Shown here in pieces: positions 7,490 to 17,194 of a stretch of DNA of 53,584 nucleotides. The notes beneath the pieces were generated by a model, which made no database searches, was not told where the DNA came from, and saw only the letters and a list, made by a program, of their open reading frames with translations. How positions within the stretch are numbered: position 1 is the first letter of the stretch; every line of letters starts with the position of its first letter. The DNA is from Acidobacteria bacterium UBA7540 (GTDB lineage: Bacteria > Acidobacteriota > Terriglobia > UBA7540): positions 1 through 53,584 of the forward strand of contig DLMI01000006.1 in assembly GCA_002478145.1 (NCBI GenBank). The letters run 5' to 3'. The translations under genes and the position numbers were made by a program.

Positions 7490-10400
7490 GCGTTGGCGAC
7501 AAGTGGAGCACCTGTATCACGCCGCCCTCGAGCAGGAGGAGAGCGAGCGGGCTGCCTTTCTCGATGCGGCTTGTGCCGGCGATCCCGCCTTGCGGGACGA
7601 AGTTGCATCTCTGCTCACTTACGATAAGCGAGCCGAGCACTTCATGGAAGCGGCGGCGCTGCAGACGGCGGTGAAGCTGCTGGCTCAGGAGCAAGCCCGG
7701 TTGCGCCGGTCATCCGAAGCGAATTCCGCCTTAATCGGGAAGACGATTTCCCATTACCGCATCGTCGAGAAGCTGGGTGGGGGCGGCATGGGTGTGGTGT
7801 ACAAGGCCGAGGACACCAAGCTCCACCGCTTCGTCGCGCTCAAGTTCCTGCCGGAGGAAATGTCCAAGGATCATCAAGCCTTGGAGCGCTTCCAGCGCGA
7901 GGCCCAGGCCGCCTCCGCCCTCAATCATCCCAACATCTGCACCATTCACGATATTGACGAGCACGAGGGCCAGCCGTTCATCGCCATGGAATATCTGGAG
8001 GGGCAGACCCTCAAGCATTTGGTGGATGTAGGGGCGCGCGGCGCGCGCCCAACGGGCCAGGGCGAACGCCGTTCGCCCCTACAAATCGATACCCTGCTTG
8101 ACCTCGCCATCCAGATCACCGACGCACTGGACGCGGCGCACCAGAAGGGGATCATCCATCGCGACATCAAGCCAGCGAACATTTTCGTGACCCAGCGCGG
8201 CCAGGCGAAGATCCTGGACTTTGGCTTGGCTAAGCTGGCGCCAAGGCCCAGGCGGGTGGCGGAAGCTGGGGGAGCCTCTGGGCTGCCCACCGTCTCCATC
8301 GAGCCCGAGCATCTCACCAGCCCGGGCGTGGCCGTGGGGACCATCGCCTACATGTCGCCGGAGCAAGCACGTGGAGAAGAGATCGACGCACGGACGGACC
8401 TGTTCAGCTTCGGCGTGGTCCTGTACGAGATGGCGACAGGTCACCCGGCCTTTTCGGGGACAACCTCGGCGCTCGTCTTCGACTCGATCCTGCACCAAGC
8501 GCCCACCTCGCCAGTGCAGTTGAATCCCGAGTGTCCTGCTGAGCTGGAACGTATTATCAACAAGGCGCTGGAGAAAGACCGTGACCTGCGTTGTCAGAGT
8601 GCGGCCGAGTTGCGGTCTGACCTGAAGCGCCTGAAGCGCGACACAGACTCCGGCCGGGCAGGGGTGGGGCTTGCCCCGCCCCCGTCGGGCGCGCAGCCAG
8701 CAGCTCCCCTACGTGACGTCCGGCGCGCGCCGGTGGCCGCCGTGTTGCTGGCTCTGCTGGTGGTTGCCTTCGCCGGTGCCGGCTATCTCCTTTACCGCTC
8801 CGCACGGCACAAGCTGGGGACGGAGACGCGTTTCGAGAACATGCAGATCAGCCAGCTCACCACCACCGGCGACGTCACGCTGGCGGCCATCTCGCCGGAC
8901 GGCAAGTATCTGGCTTACGCCCGCGACCAGGGAGGTGAGGCGAGCCTTTGGCTGAGGCAGGTGGCAAGCGAGGGTGGCGTTCAAGTGGCTCCACCGGCCG
9001 AGGTCAGCTATTGGGGTCTTACGTTTACTCCCGACGGGGACCGTTTGTACTTTGTTTCCCTCGGGAAGGGCGAGCACGAAGGGGTTCTATACGACGCAGC
9101 GACACTGGGCGGCGAGCTGAAAGAGGTGCTTCAGCACCTATCCGGTCCGGTGGGTTTTTCTCCGGATGGTAAACGGCTGGCCTTTGTCGGGTCTGACCTA
9201 GGCCGAGGCGAGACCTCGTTGGTGATCGCCAATGAGGATGGAGGTGGACAGCAAGCGGTCTCGATCGTCAAGTCGCCCGAGTCGTTCCAGACATGGACGG
9301 GGGCTGCCTGGTCGCCTGACGGAACGACGATCGTCACTGGCTACGTCCACAATAGGGACACGCACCAGGACCGGAGTCTAGTCGCGGTCAGCTTGAAGGA
9401 TGGCAGGAGGACACAGATTGGTCCGCCGGACCCGCAGCCGAACCATGTCGCGTGGCTGCCCGATGGCCGCAGTCTCATCATGGAAGGCTTTAACCTGCCG
9501 CTCGGCAGCAACCAAACCCAGCTTTGGGCAGTATCTTACCCTGACGGACGAGTGCGAAGGATCACCAACGACTTGAACAACTATTATGGGCTCAGCGTGG
9601 CCGGCCAGGGCACTGCCTTGACAACTGTGCGGGTAGACTCCCGCGCTGATCTCTGGCTTGCCCCCAAGGGAGACTGGAAAAGCGCCACCCGGCTCACCGC
9701 ATCTCCTGCGGCCTTCAACGGAGCCTACGGTCTATCCTCGGGGCCGGACGGCCAGATGGTCTACGCTGCGTTCGACTCCGCCGGCAAAGGCAGTATCTGG
9801 CGGCTGGAACAGCAAGGCGCGCGCCCGCGGCAGATCACGTCTGGACGATTCGACCGAGAACCGTCCGTTTGCCCGGACGGCACCGCGGTAGTCGACGCCT
9901 CTGATTCCCGGACCATGAGCGTGGGGCTCCGGAAGGTTAGCCCTGCCGGCCAAAACCTCAGGCAGTTGACCCAAGATGTCAACGACGAGTTTCCGTCGTG
10001 TTCGCCCGACGGGAAGTGGGTAGTCTACGACTCTCTTGACAAGGGCAGGTGGGTTCTTCAGAGACTCGCGCTGGATGGCGGCCGGCCAAGCACCGTAATC
10101 GAGGGAGGCTCATACCAAAGCGCCTATGAGCCCGCCATCTCGCCGGACGGCAAGTGGATCGCCTGCAGCTACGTCCCGGCACGGAACAAGCCGACTCGGT
10201 TGGCGGTGGTCCCCTTTGCGGGGGGGGCGCCCTCCATGATCTTTGACGTGCCCGCTTCACCATATGACTATTGGTTGGTGAACGGGGGCTACGCCTACCC
10301 GCCCGTCCGCTGGTCGCGGGATGGTCAGGCATTGACTTACATCGTCACCCAGGGAGGCGTCTCCAACATTTGGTCTCAGCCGCTCAAGGGCGGGCCGCCC

Positions 10401-10523
10401 AGGCAATTAACTCATTTTCAGGACCAGCAGATCTACTATTTCGATTGGTCGCCGGCGGGCGACCTGGTGCTCTCGCGCGGCAGCATTACCAGCGACGCGG
10501 TGTTGATCAAGAACGTCCAGTAG
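7479..10523 (+). CDS. Membrane Ser/Thr protein kinase with C-terminal TolB/WD40-like beta-propeller
   Basis: 1014 residues; the ATG overlaps the sigma gene and has GAGGGG 8 nt upstream. The kinase domain (about 90-385) has the glycine loop [13 protein letters not shown], the VAIK-like [13 protein letters not shown] (227-234) and DFG (247-249), with SPE in place of APE, so it should be active. One transmembrane helix lies near 417-437. The rest is a set of repeats with the [23 protein letters not shown] signature of a TolB-like propeller, probably periplasmic. Oddly, a 57-bp palindromic element (8027-8083) adds 19 codons between the hinge and the catalytic loop, and another GC palindrome (about 8660-8690) lies in the linker before the membrane helix. 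It likely senses an envelope cue and controls the neighbouring sigma factor. Confidence 0.92.
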   Translation: MEPERWRQVEHLYHAALEQEESERAAFLDAACAGDPALRDEVASLLTYDKRAEHFMEAAALQTAVKLLAQEQARLRRSSEANSALIGKTISHYRIVEKLGGGGMGVVYKAEDTKLHRFVALKFLPEEMSKDHQALERFQREAQAASALNHPNICTIHDIDEHEGQPFIAMEYLEGQTLKHLVDVGARGARPTGQGERRSPLQIDTLLDLAIQITDALDAAHQKGIIHRDIKPANIFVTQRGQAKILDFGLAKLAPRPRRVAEAGGASGLPTVSIEPEHLTSPGVAVGTIAYMSPEQARGEEIDARTDLFSFGVVLYEMATGHPAFSGTTSALVFDSILHQAPTSPVQLNPECPAELERIINKALEKDRDLRCQSAAELRSDLKRLKRDTDSGRAGVGLAPPPSGAQPAAPLRDVRRAPVAAVLLALLVVAFAGAGYLLYRSARHKLGTETRFENMQISQLTTTGDVTLAAISPDGKYLAYARDQGGEASLWLRQVASEGGVQVAPPAEVSYWGLTFTPDGDRLYFVSLGKGEHEGVLYDAATLGGELKEVLQHLSGPVGFSPDGKRLAFVGSDLGRGETSLVIANEDGGGQQAVSIVKSPESFQTWTGAAWSPDGTTIVTGYVHNRDTHQDRSLVAVSLKDGRRTQIGPPDPQPNHVAWLPDGRSLIMEGFNLPLGSNQTQLWAVSYPDGRVRRITNDLNNYYGLSVAGQGTALTTVRVDSRADLWLAPKGDWKSATRLTASPAAFNGAYGLSSGPDGQMVYAAFDSAGKGSIWRLEQQGARPRQITSGRFDREPSVCPDGTAVVDASDSRTMSVGLRKVSPAGQNLRQLTQDVNDEFPSCSPDGKWVVYDSLDKGRWVLQRLALDGGRPSTVIEGGSYQSAYEPAISPDGKWIACSYVPARNKPTRLAVVPFAGGAPSMIFDVPASPYDYWLVNGGYAYPPVRWSRDGQALTYIVTQGGVSNIWSQPLKGGPPRQLTHFQDQQIYYFDWSPAGDLVLSRGSITSDAVLIKNVQ
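8027..8083. repeat. 57-bp palindromic element inserted in frame in the kinase
   Basis: The ends TGTAGGGGCG (8027-8036) and CGCCCCTACA (8074-8083) are perfect 10-bp inverted repeats. The interior is also largely self-complementary (GCGCGCGGCGCGCGC). Its length is exactly 19 codons, so the kinase frame is kept. The encoded Arg/Gly-rich stretch is not expected at this place in a kinase domain. Confidence 0.8.
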
Positions 10524-10735
10524 GGCATCGCGCAGGATGTCTACGCTCTCGATGTGGACTTCCCGTAGCCGAGACCCTACGCTCCGACCCTCGCCTCCAG
10601 GACCTCCTGCGCCGCATGAATTTCCCGCCGTAGCGCTACATATGCCTGAATTGATGTCATTTGGGGGAAGTTGATTTTTCGTGCGGGCCTGTGAAGGCAG
10701 TCATTCCCGTCCCGCCGTGGCCGACAGGGTGTCTC

Positions 10736-10764
10736 TTGACAGTTGGCTGGAGATGTGATAGGCT
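10736..10764 (+). promoter_or_regulatory. Possible sigma-70 promoter upstream of tilS
   Basis: A perfect TTGACA (10736-10741) is followed after 17 bp by TAGGCT (10759-10764), a weak -10. It would give a leader of about 440 nt before tilS. Confidence 0.35.
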
Positions 10765-11150
10765 ATGTGAGTTGACCTATGGTGAACGATTCAACAGGCC
10801 GCTTCCAGGGGGTTCTGAGTCGGCCCGCCGGCTGCGGAAGATCGGCACAAAATGCAATAAAGATACTATTTAGACGGAACGAACCTAAGATTCTATTGAA
10901 ACTAAAGGAGTTAGCCGTTTTAGGGCCCAAAAACGAACTGGTTCTTGAGAGCCAGAAACCCCGATCAAACCCAAGAATATGGCCAAAAATCCACGCTTTG
11001 TGGGGCAGTGAGGCCATAGGCCGCAACCAAAAGCAGATTCTTCGCTGCGCTCCCGCCGCGGCGGGACATGTCATCCTGATCCCGCCTTGCGGGAGAAGGG
11101 TATGTTTTTCCGCGCCGGGCGATGAAGTTGGTGCCTGGTGCTGCGTTGAG

Positions 11151-11193
11151 GGAAACGAGAAAATGGAAACTGGAAACTAGAAATTGGAAATCG
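11151..11193. repeat. Word array of the GGAAACT type
   Basis: Degenerate words repeat: ggaaacgaga, aaatggaaact, ggaaactag, aaattggaaat. The same words occur in both orientations at 44011-44133. Confidence 0.7.
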
Positions 11194-11206
11194 GTGGGTT
11201 TCACAG

Positions 11207-12616
11207 ATGCTCGGGAAGTCCAATATCTACTTCCGCTGGTTGAAGGAAATAAAGAGGCAGGGGATTTTCCATCCCGGCCAGCGAGTCGGCGTGGCAGTCT
11301 CAGGCGGGCCGGATTCAGTCTTATTGCTCCACTTCATGAAAGACTTGGCTTTGGAGTGGGGAATCACGCTGGCCGTGGTCCACTTCAATCATCATTTGCG
11401 GGGGGCCGAGTCAGACGCGGATGAGAGCTTTGTTCGGAGCCTGGCTGATTCAATCGGAATCGCTTTCATCGGTGGCGAAGCTGAGGTAGCGCGGGTGGCT
11501 CGTGAGAAAAAGCGAAACCTCGAGGCTACCGCCCGCGAGCTGCGCTACAGGTTTTTCTTCTCACTGGTGGAGCAAGGCCGGCTTGACAAAGTGGTGACGG
11601 CTCACACCGCCAACGACCAGGCTGAGACCGTGCTGCTGCGCTTATTGCGCGGCGCCGGAACGCGCGGCTTGTGTGGAATTTATCCTGTGCTGGAGGGCAA
11701 GGTCGCCCGCCCGTTTCTTGATCTCACGCGCGCCGAAATCACGCGCGAGATGGAAGCGCGCCAGCTCGAATGCCGGCTTGACTCATCCAACCTCGACTCC
11801 CGGCTGCGGCGCAACAAGATACGCCTGGAACTGCTCCCCTTGCTGGAAAGGGAATTCAACCCGGCCATCATCCCGCTTCTCAAGAATCATGCTGACCGGG
11901 CACGGGATGAAGAAGCGTTCCTGGAGCAACAGGCCCGTGAGCGCAGCCGCCCCTGGCGCATCCGAGAAGGCGGAGAAGAGAAGATTCCGGTGCGCGCCCT
12001 TCGAGGGTTTGCACCGGCAATTCAGCGGCTGGTTATGCGGCAAATGCTTCACTCCGTGGGCAAGGGTTTGCGGGGCGTGGCTTACACGCACATTGAAGGA
12101 CTCCTTCGATTCGCCACCAGCGCCCAAAGTGGCCGGAGCCTCACTTTGCCTGGCGGGGTAGTAGCGAGAAAGGAATTCGACTGGCTCATCCTTGGTTCGC
12201 GATCGATTTCCGAGGATGCATACGCTTACGATGTTGCGGTCCCTGGAGAGATAACCGTCCCCCACTTAGGCGTTACCTTTCGGTTCAAGATTATTGAACC
12301 CCAAGGGATTCCTAAGGAGTATAATGAAGTGGGGAGTAATGCCATGGATCCGCAGAAACTGTCGCACAGATTGTTTCTGCGAAACTGGCGAGCCGGCGAC
12401 CAGTTTTGGCCTTCGGGAAGCCGAAAGCTCCGGAAACTGAAGGAGCTATTTGGTCAGCGGAAGATTCCTCGCGGGCAGCGCAAGCTCTGGCCGGTGTTGG
12501 AATGTGGGGAGCAGATTGTGTGGGTGAGGGGATTCCCACCCGCAGCTCCCGTGGTAGCTTCTCCGGAGTCCCGAGCCATCTTGCTTATTGAGGAAGCTCG
12601 CGGCCCTCAGGGTTAG
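11207..12616 (+). CDS. tilS: tRNA(Ile)-lysidine synthase
   Basis: 469 residues. It should attach lysine to C34 of the CAU-anticodon isoleucine tRNA, using ATP. The N-terminal PP-loop ATPase motif SGGPDS lies at about residues 32-37, followed by HFNHHLRGAESDADE and HTANDQAETVLLRLLRGAG, all TilS signatures. A middle TilS substrate-binding domain and a C-terminal TilS_C-like domain (FLRNWRAGDQFWPSGSRK, with LKELFGQRKIPR) complete it, so it is full length. It opens a housekeeping cluster with an Hpt-like gene 21 bp downstream and ftsH after that, the order known from Firmicutes and many other bacteria. Confidence 0.95.
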   Translation: MLGKSNIYFRWLKEIKRQGIFHPGQRVGVAVSGGPDSVLLLHFMKDLALEWGITLAVVHFNHHLRGAESDADESFVRSLADSIGIAFIGGEAEVARVAREKKRNLEATARELRYRFFFSLVEQGRLDKVVTAHTANDQAETVLLRLLRGAGTRGLCGIYPVLEGKVARPFLDLTRAEITREMEARQLECRLDSSNLDSRLRRNKIRLELLPLLEREFNPAIIPLLKNHADRARDEEAFLEQQARERSRPWRIREGGEEKIPVRALRGFAPAIQRLVMRQMLHSVGKGLRGVAYTHIEGLLRFATSAQSGRSLTLPGGVVARKEFDWLILGSRSISEDAYAYDVAVPGEITVPHLGVTFRFKIIEPQGIPKEYNEVGSNAMDPQKLSHRLFLRNWRAGDQFWPSGSRKLRKLKELFGQRKIPRGQRKLWPVLECGEQIVWVRGFPPAAPVVASPESRAILLIEEARGPQG

Positions 12617-12637
12617 CGGGGACTCGGAGCGGATGAG

Positions 12638-13231
12638 ATGAAAAGGAAGACCTCCAAACCTCCTGCAACGAAGCGCAGCTCTCACCCGTGTGCGCAGGCT
12701 CTCCCGGACAACGATCTGCGCTGTGTATACTCGGAGAAGCAGATTCAAAAGCGCGTGCGCGAATTGGCAAAGCAGATAGACCGCGACTACAAGGGCAAGA
12801 CGCTGCATGTAGTGGGGATTCTGGAAGACTGCTTTATTTTTATGGCCGACCTCGTGCGCAGCCTCACGATTCCGGTGGTTTGCCATTTCATGAAAGCCGA
12901 GATCCACGACACTTCAGCGGGCGCAACTGCAGTGCGAGAAATCATGTACACTTCCAAGGTCGAGGCCGCCGGGCGGGACGTCCTTCTCGTCGATGGTGTT
13001 CTGCAATCCGGACTGACTCTGGACCACCTCTACAGCTATGTTCTGGGCCAGAACCCCTGCTCCGTCCGCACCGCCTCGCTCATTGACAAGAGCGGCGAGC
13101 GCACGGTGGATGTTTCCACCGATTACGTGGGGTTCAAGAGCGACGAGAAATTTCTGGTCGGCTATGGCCTCGGCTATCAAGAGAAGTATAGAAATTTGCC
13201 TTTCGTGGCTGAGCTCGCGAGAGTTGTGTGA
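12638..13231 (+). CDS. Hypoxanthine phosphoribosyltransferase-like protein with degenerate active site
   Basis: 197 residues. The fold and place between tilS and ftsH match Hpt, but key residues differ. The PRPP loop, normally close to EDIIDTG, reads DGVLQSG: the acidic pair and the catalytic aspartate are lost. The pyrophosphate loop, usually LKG, reads LED in GILEDCFIFMADL. The purine-side GYGLDY reads GYGLGY, although YRNLP is kept. This is what I see. From family knowledge such changes should abolish or alter catalysis. In Bacillus subtilis, HprT and TilS have been reported to act together on ftsH expression, so a regulatory role is possible. It may also be a subfamily with a different substrate. 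The first 25 residues are a basic, proline-containing extension. Confidence 0.8.
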   Translation: MKRKTSKPPATKRSSHPCAQALPDNDLRCVYSEKQIQKRVRELAKQIDRDYKGKTLHVVGILEDCFIFMADLVRSLTIPVVCHFMKAEIHDTSAGATAVREIMYTSKVEAAGRDVLLVDGVLQSGLTLDHLYSYVLGQNPCSVRTASLIDKSGERTVDVSTDYVGFKSDEKFLVGYGLGYQEKYRNLPFVAELARVV

Positions 13232-13299
13232 AGCATCTAATAGTAGAGCGGGGGTAAGAGACCCGCGTAAGGTCTAAGGGGACAGGAGGAGGAAGCCCA

Positions 13300-15207
13300 G
13301 TGAACTCGGCAGTCAAGAACATAGTTTTCTGGGTGGTGATGGTGGTCACCGCCCTGCTCATCTGGGAGGTGGTCAGGTCGAGCACCGGGGCAAGCATCCA
13401 GGAGCTTACTTTTACGTCCTTCATCAACGAGATTAATCGGGATAACGTCCGTGAAGTCCAAATTACGGGGTCCGACGTTTCCGGTACGCTGAAAAAGGAA
13501 AGCGCCAAGTTCAAAACCACCATTCCCACGAATTATCCCGACCTGTACAAGACTCTGACGGAAAAGAACGTCAGCGTCGTCATCAAGGATAGCTCCGGGG
13601 GTAACTGGATGACTTGGCTCGCCAACGGCCTGCCCATGATCCTGTTGTTGGGTCTCTGGATCTTCTTTATGCGCCAGATGCAGAGTGGCGGTAACAAGGC
13701 GCTTTCATTTGGGAAGAGCCGCGCCCGCCTTCTCTCCAGCCAGCAAAAGAAAGTGACGTTCAAGGACGTGGCCGGGGTTGAAGAAGCCAAAGAAGAATTG
13801 CAGGAGATCATTGAGTTCCTGAGGGAGCCGCAGAAGTTTCAGAAGCTTGGCGGCCGCATCCCCAAGGGCGTCTTGTTGGTTGGGGCGCCTGGGACCGGGA
13901 AGACCCTGTTGGCGCGGGCGATTGCCGGTGAAGCGAACGTTCCTTTCTTTTCCATCTCAGGCTCGGATTTCGTTGAGATGTTCGTAGGGGTGGGCGCTTC
14001 GCGTGTTCGCGACCTCTTCGAGCAGGGGAAGAAAAACGCGCCCTGCATCATTTTCATTGACGAAATTGATGCCGTGGGCCGCCACCGGGGCGCCGGCCTG
14101 GGCGGTGGTCATGACGAGCGCGAACAGACGCTGAACCAATTGCTGGTGGAGATGGATGGCTTTGAGTCGAATGAAGGCGTCATCCTCATTGCCGCAACGA
14201 ACCGTCCGGATGTTTTGGATCCCGCCCTTTTGCGCCCCGGCCGATTTGACCGGCGCGTGGTCGTTCCACGCCCTGACGTGGGAGGACGCGAAGCTATTTT
14301 GAAAGTACACACGAAAAAAATTCCCCTGGCTGAGGACGTGGAAATCTCAGTGCTTGCGCGCGGTTCGCCCGGTTTTTCGGGCGCTGACTTGGCCAACTTG
14401 GTGAACGAAGCGGCCCTGCTCGCCGCCCGGCAGAACCGCAAGACGGTGATGATGAACGATTTCGAGACCTCCAAAGACAAGGTCCTGATGGGCGCGGAGC
14501 GAAAGTCCATGATCCTTTCCGAAGAGGAGAAGAAAAACACCGCCTTTCACGAAGCCGGGCATGCGCTGGTGGCTTCCACGGTTCCGTACGCCGACCCGCT
14601 CCACAAGGTCACCATCATCCCTCGCGGCATGGCGCTGGGCGTCACCATGCAGCTCCCGCTGGATGACAAGCACACTTACACGCGCGATTACCTCGAATCG
14701 CAACTGGCCATCATGATGGGCGGGCGCGCGGCGGAGGAAATCTTCCTGAACCACATTACCACCGGGGCCGGCAACGACATCGAACAGGCCACTGAAATCG
14801 CGCGACGCATGGTGTGCGAATGGGGTATGTCAGACCTGGGTCCCCTGGCCTACGGGAAGCATCAGCAGGAAATCTTCCTGGGGCGTGACCTTTCGACCTC
14901 TCGTGATTTCAGCGAGGACACCGCCATCAAGATCGACCAGGAAGTGAAGAACTTTGTGGACACAGCGTACCTGAAGGCCAAGGACGTCGTGACCACTCAC
15001 CGTGACGCCCTGGCGCGCATCGCGGAAGCTCTGCTGGTCCGGGAGGTGCTCGATGCCAGCGAGGTCAATCTGCTTATTGAAGGAAAACCTTTGCCGGAAG
15101 TGGTTCGGCATGTGCCTCCAAAACCTTCCCTACCGGAGACTACGCAGGTCTTGAAGCCTCATCCCGCGCCGGGCTTGTCCTCGCGCGAACGTCCGCAGCC
15201 GGCGTGA
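13300..15207 (+). CDS. ftsH: ATP-dependent zinc metalloprotease FtsH
   Basis: 635 residues from a GTG at 13300, preceded by GGAGGAGG. It is a membrane-anchored AAA+ protease that removes misfolded or regulatory membrane and cytosolic proteins. Two membrane helices (about 8-24 and 109-124) flank the periplasmic domain. The AAA domain has Walker A GAPGTGKT (195-202), Walker B IIFIDEID (230-237) and the second-region-of-homology arginines (RPGRFDRR). The protease motif HEAGH is at 417-421. The C-terminal tail after about 600 is proline-rich and not conserved. It is downstream of tilS and the Hpt-like gene and upstream of folP and glmM. The ftsH-folP-glmM order also occurs in Escherichia coli. 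Confidence 0.97.
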   Translation: MNSAVKNIVFWVVMVVTALLIWEVVRSSTGASIQELTFTSFINEINRDNVREVQITGSDVSGTLKKESAKFKTTIPTNYPDLYKTLTEKNVSVVIKDSSGGNWMTWLANGLPMILLLGLWIFFMRQMQSGGNKALSFGKSRARLLSSQQKKVTFKDVAGVEEAKEELQEIIEFLREPQKFQKLGGRIPKGVLLVGAPGTGKTLLARAIAGEANVPFFSISGSDFVEMFVGVGASRVRDLFEQGKKNAPCIIFIDEIDAVGRHRGAGLGGGHDEREQTLNQLLVEMDGFESNEGVILIAATNRPDVLDPALLRPGRFDRRVVVPRPDVGGREAILKVHTKKIPLAEDVEISVLARGSPGFSGADLANLVNEAALLAARQNRKTVMMNDFETSKDKVLMGAERKSMILSEEEKKNTAFHEAGHALVASTVPYADPLHKVTIIPRGMALGVTMQLPLDDKHTYTRDYLESQLAIMMGGRAAEEIFLNHITTGAGNDIEQATEIARRMVCEWGMSDLGPLAYGKHQQEIFLGRDLSTSRDFSEDTAIKIDQEVKNFVDTAYLKAKDVVTTHRDALARIAEALLVREVLDASEVNLLIEGKPLPEVVRHVPPKPSLPETTQVLKPHPAPGLSSRERPQPA

Positions 15208-15293
15208 AAGGCAGGGACTTGGGGCTGGGGTCTGGTCGCCAGGGATTACATCGGTTGGCCTCAATTGGGCGTCACGCTTGAAAGGTTGAGACC

Positions 15294-15473
15294 ATGAGTA
15301 TAGTTAGCGAGTGGTTGGCTTTCATGGGCTTCGGCATCGGGATATTTTTGGTCGGCGTGCTTTGGGCGCGCAAGGAACGACGAGACCGTCCACACTCTTC
15401 GTCTCGACTCGGCAAGAACGAATCATCGGGGCATCTGGGAACAGATCTTCTTGACACTAATAGACAACTGTAG
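15294..15473 (+). CDS. Small single-pass membrane protein
   Basis: 59 residues from the ATG at 15294, with AAAGG and GAG upstream. One hydrophobic helix covers residues 7-24 (WLAFMGFGIGIFLVGVLW), followed by a positively charged segment (ARKERRDR) and a polar tail. The pattern suggests an N-out/C-in small membrane protein. It sits between ftsH and folP, and small membrane proteins can modulate FtsH in other bacteria, but nothing in the sequence shows that here. No family is recognised. It could be a chance frame, though the hydrophobic/basic layout argues for a real gene. Confidence 0.5.
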   Translation: MSIVSEWLAFMGFGIGIFLVGVLWARKERRDRPHSSSRLGKNESSGHLGTDLLDTNRQL

Positions 15474-15734
15474 TTCGGCTTAGTGAGCTTTCGCAGACAC
15501 ATTCTTCCAGCGCCCCGAAACTGAGTTGCAGTGCGTCATAGGCTCTTCCCCAACCACCAGAGACTGCCCCTCCAAAACGCGAGGAACGATTGGTCGCGGG
15601 TTAGTACACCACTTCCACCTGCTCAAGGAACTTGCAGAGCCCACCGGTTCCCACCGCAGCAGTGCCGCTGAGTGTTCCGCAGGCCGTGTCACACAGGTTC
15701 GGAAAGTGCTCTCACCTCGCCAATTGCAACTGAC

Positions 15735-16694
15735 ATGACGCCTCGTCCCACGTTCGAATTGGAAATCGGCCATCGCAAGGTCCGTCTCGGCGAACGCACG
15801 CTCATTATGGGCGCCCTCAACGTGACACCGGATTCTTTTTCGGACGGTGGGCTCCACCTTGATCCCGAAAGGGCCCTCGCGCATGGCCTCGAATTGGTCC
15901 GGCAGGGAGCAGACTGGATCGACGTTGGGGGTGAATCCACACGGCCGGGTTCACGCCCGGTTTCAGCCGAAGAAGAGTTGCGGCGGGTTCTGCCGGTGAT
16001 CCGGAGCCTGCGGCGTGAATTACGCTCGACCCCCATCTCCATCGACACCACGAAAGCCGAGGTGGCCGAGAAGGCGGCGCAGGCCGGAGCCAGCATCCTG
16101 AACGACGTCAGCGGATTGCGATTCGATCCGCGCTTGGCCGACGTGGCGCGCCGCTACAAGACTCCCCTCATCCTAATGCACCTGCGCGGCCGGCCGGAGA
16201 CGATGCAGACGATGCCCTTCGTGAGGGATATTTGGCGGTCGCTCAATCGAGGACTCGCGTGTTCGCTCCAGCGAGCTTTGGCGGCGGGCTTGCGCAGATC
16301 CCAGTTGATCCTTGACCCTGGCCTGGGTTTCGGCAAGTCCAGGTTTCAAAACTTTGAAATCCTCGCGCACCTCAGGAAATTGCGACGGTTCGGCCTTCCC
16401 ATCCTGGTGGGCACCTCGCGAAAGTCGTTTGTCCAGGCCATCGCCGCCGGCGCTGGTCTTCATGCTGCCGCACTTCACAGCCCGAGAAGAAAGGGAGGTC
16501 CCGCAGCTTACTGGCCGATGATTGAGAATCTCGAGGCGCAGCAAGCACCTACTCTTCAACTGGGCGATGCCGCCGCCGTGGTGGCATCAATCTTGGGTGG
16601 CGCCCACATCGTGCGCGTGCATGATGTCGCCAGAGTCTTGCCGGCGGTGCGCATCGCAGACGCCGTGCTCACTGCCTCCCGCCGGGCTGAATGA
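15735..16694 (+). CDS. folP: Dihydropteroate synthase
   Basis: 319 residues from the ATG at 15735; a GTG at 15672 would add 21 residues, and neither has a strong Shine-Dalgarno. It condenses p-aminobenzoate with dihydropterin pyrophosphate in folate synthesis, in the cytoplasm. The family motifs are present in order: GALNVTPDSFSDGG, GGESTRPG, SIDTTKAEVAEKA, ILNDVSGLR, LDPGLGFGKS and GTSRKSF. At 319 residues it is somewhat longer than usual (about 270-290), with extra sequence around HAAALHSPRRKGGPAAYW before the last helices. It follows ftsH and precedes glmM. Confidence 0.93.
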   Translation: MTPRPTFELEIGHRKVRLGERTLIMGALNVTPDSFSDGGLHLDPERALAHGLELVRQGADWIDVGGESTRPGSRPVSAEEELRRVLPVIRSLRRELRSTPISIDTTKAEVAEKAAQAGASILNDVSGLRFDPRLADVARRYKTPLILMHLRGRPETMQTMPFVRDIWRSLNRGLACSLQRALAAGLRRSQLILDPGLGFGKSRFQNFEILAHLRKLRRFGLPILVGTSRKSFVQAIAAGAGLHAAALHSPRRKGGPAAYWPMIENLEAQQAPTLQLGDAAAVVASILGGAHIVRVHDVARVLPAVRIADAVLTASRRAE

Positions 16695-16825
16695 CGAAGC
16701 GTAGCTGGGGAGCTGCCTGAATAGAGCGTTTGAAAGAGTCGTTCCGGTGTCAACCTTAACCAGCAAGTGGCAGATTCTGGCGGGCGATTACAGGGTTCCG
16801 TCAAAGTTCTGGGGGGCAGGAATCC

Positions 16826-17032
16826 GCAGGCCCCGCAGGGGCCTTCCGTGAGTAGCCGCAGGTTTCAACCTGCGGGCAACGAGGCCGAGGGTATCGCGTC
16901 AACCCCGAGGGGGTTGACCTATAGTTCGGCCCCTGCAGGGCCGGTATAGTTTTTCCGCTTTCTTTCCGTGGGTTTCATCCCGCAGGCGCGGGACTACTCA
17001 CGGTTTGCCCCTTCGGGGCAATTTCCACCGTC
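16826..17032. repeat. Cluster of at least five intergenic palindromes
   Basis: Successive perfect or near-perfect inverted repeats of 15-20 bp, each a different sequence but the same design (short arms, tiny loop, GC-rich ends). They lie 10-40 bp apart. None has a T-tract. Confidence 0.75.
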
Positions 17033-17080
17033 TTATTCCAACTCACTAGCACTATCCTGAATTGCTTTCCTCCTTTTTGT

Positions 17081-17131
17081 TACTGCCTACTGCCTTCTGC
17101 ATACTGCCTACTTTCTGCCCGTTGCCTGCTG
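17081..17131. repeat. Word array of the CTGCCTA type
   Basis: Words such as tactgcc, tactgcc, ttctgca, tactgcc, tactttctgcc, gttgcctgct repeat with a period of about 7-10 nt. The reverse complement of the same word occurs at 48029-48068. Confidence 0.65.
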
Positions 17132-17194
17132 ACTCTTTCGGTTCGACGAAAGCGTGTACGGGAACAAGCTTTGTGGAATACAATAGGTGGGAAA

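Larger units (their letters stand above)
10524..11206. other. Intergenic stretch upstream of tilS
   Basis: 680 bp without a convincing gene. It holds a possible promoter (10736-10764), the 25-nt sequence cgcaaccaaaagcagattct (plus 5) shared with 2438-2462, a palindromic segment with cccgccgcggcggga near 11050-11095, and a word array (11151-11193). An open frame at 10779-11180 runs through the repeat and is doubtful. Confidence 0.55.
16695..17194. other. Hairpin-rich gap between folP and glmM
   Basis: No gene is visible in 500 bp. At least five palindromes lie here, among them GGCCCCGCAGGGGCC (16829-16843), CCGCAGGTTTCAACCTGCGG (16856-16875), GTCAACCCCGAGGGGGTTGA (from 16898) and TTGCCCCTTCGGGGCAA (near 17015-17032). 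A word array follows at 17081-17131. In many bacteria cdaA and ybbR-like genes occupy this place, but they are absent here. Confidence 0.7.

Noticed and set aside
10779..11180. 133-residue open frame upstream of tilS
   Set aside because: Its C-terminal third is translated repeat and palindrome; no family and no convincing ribosome site.
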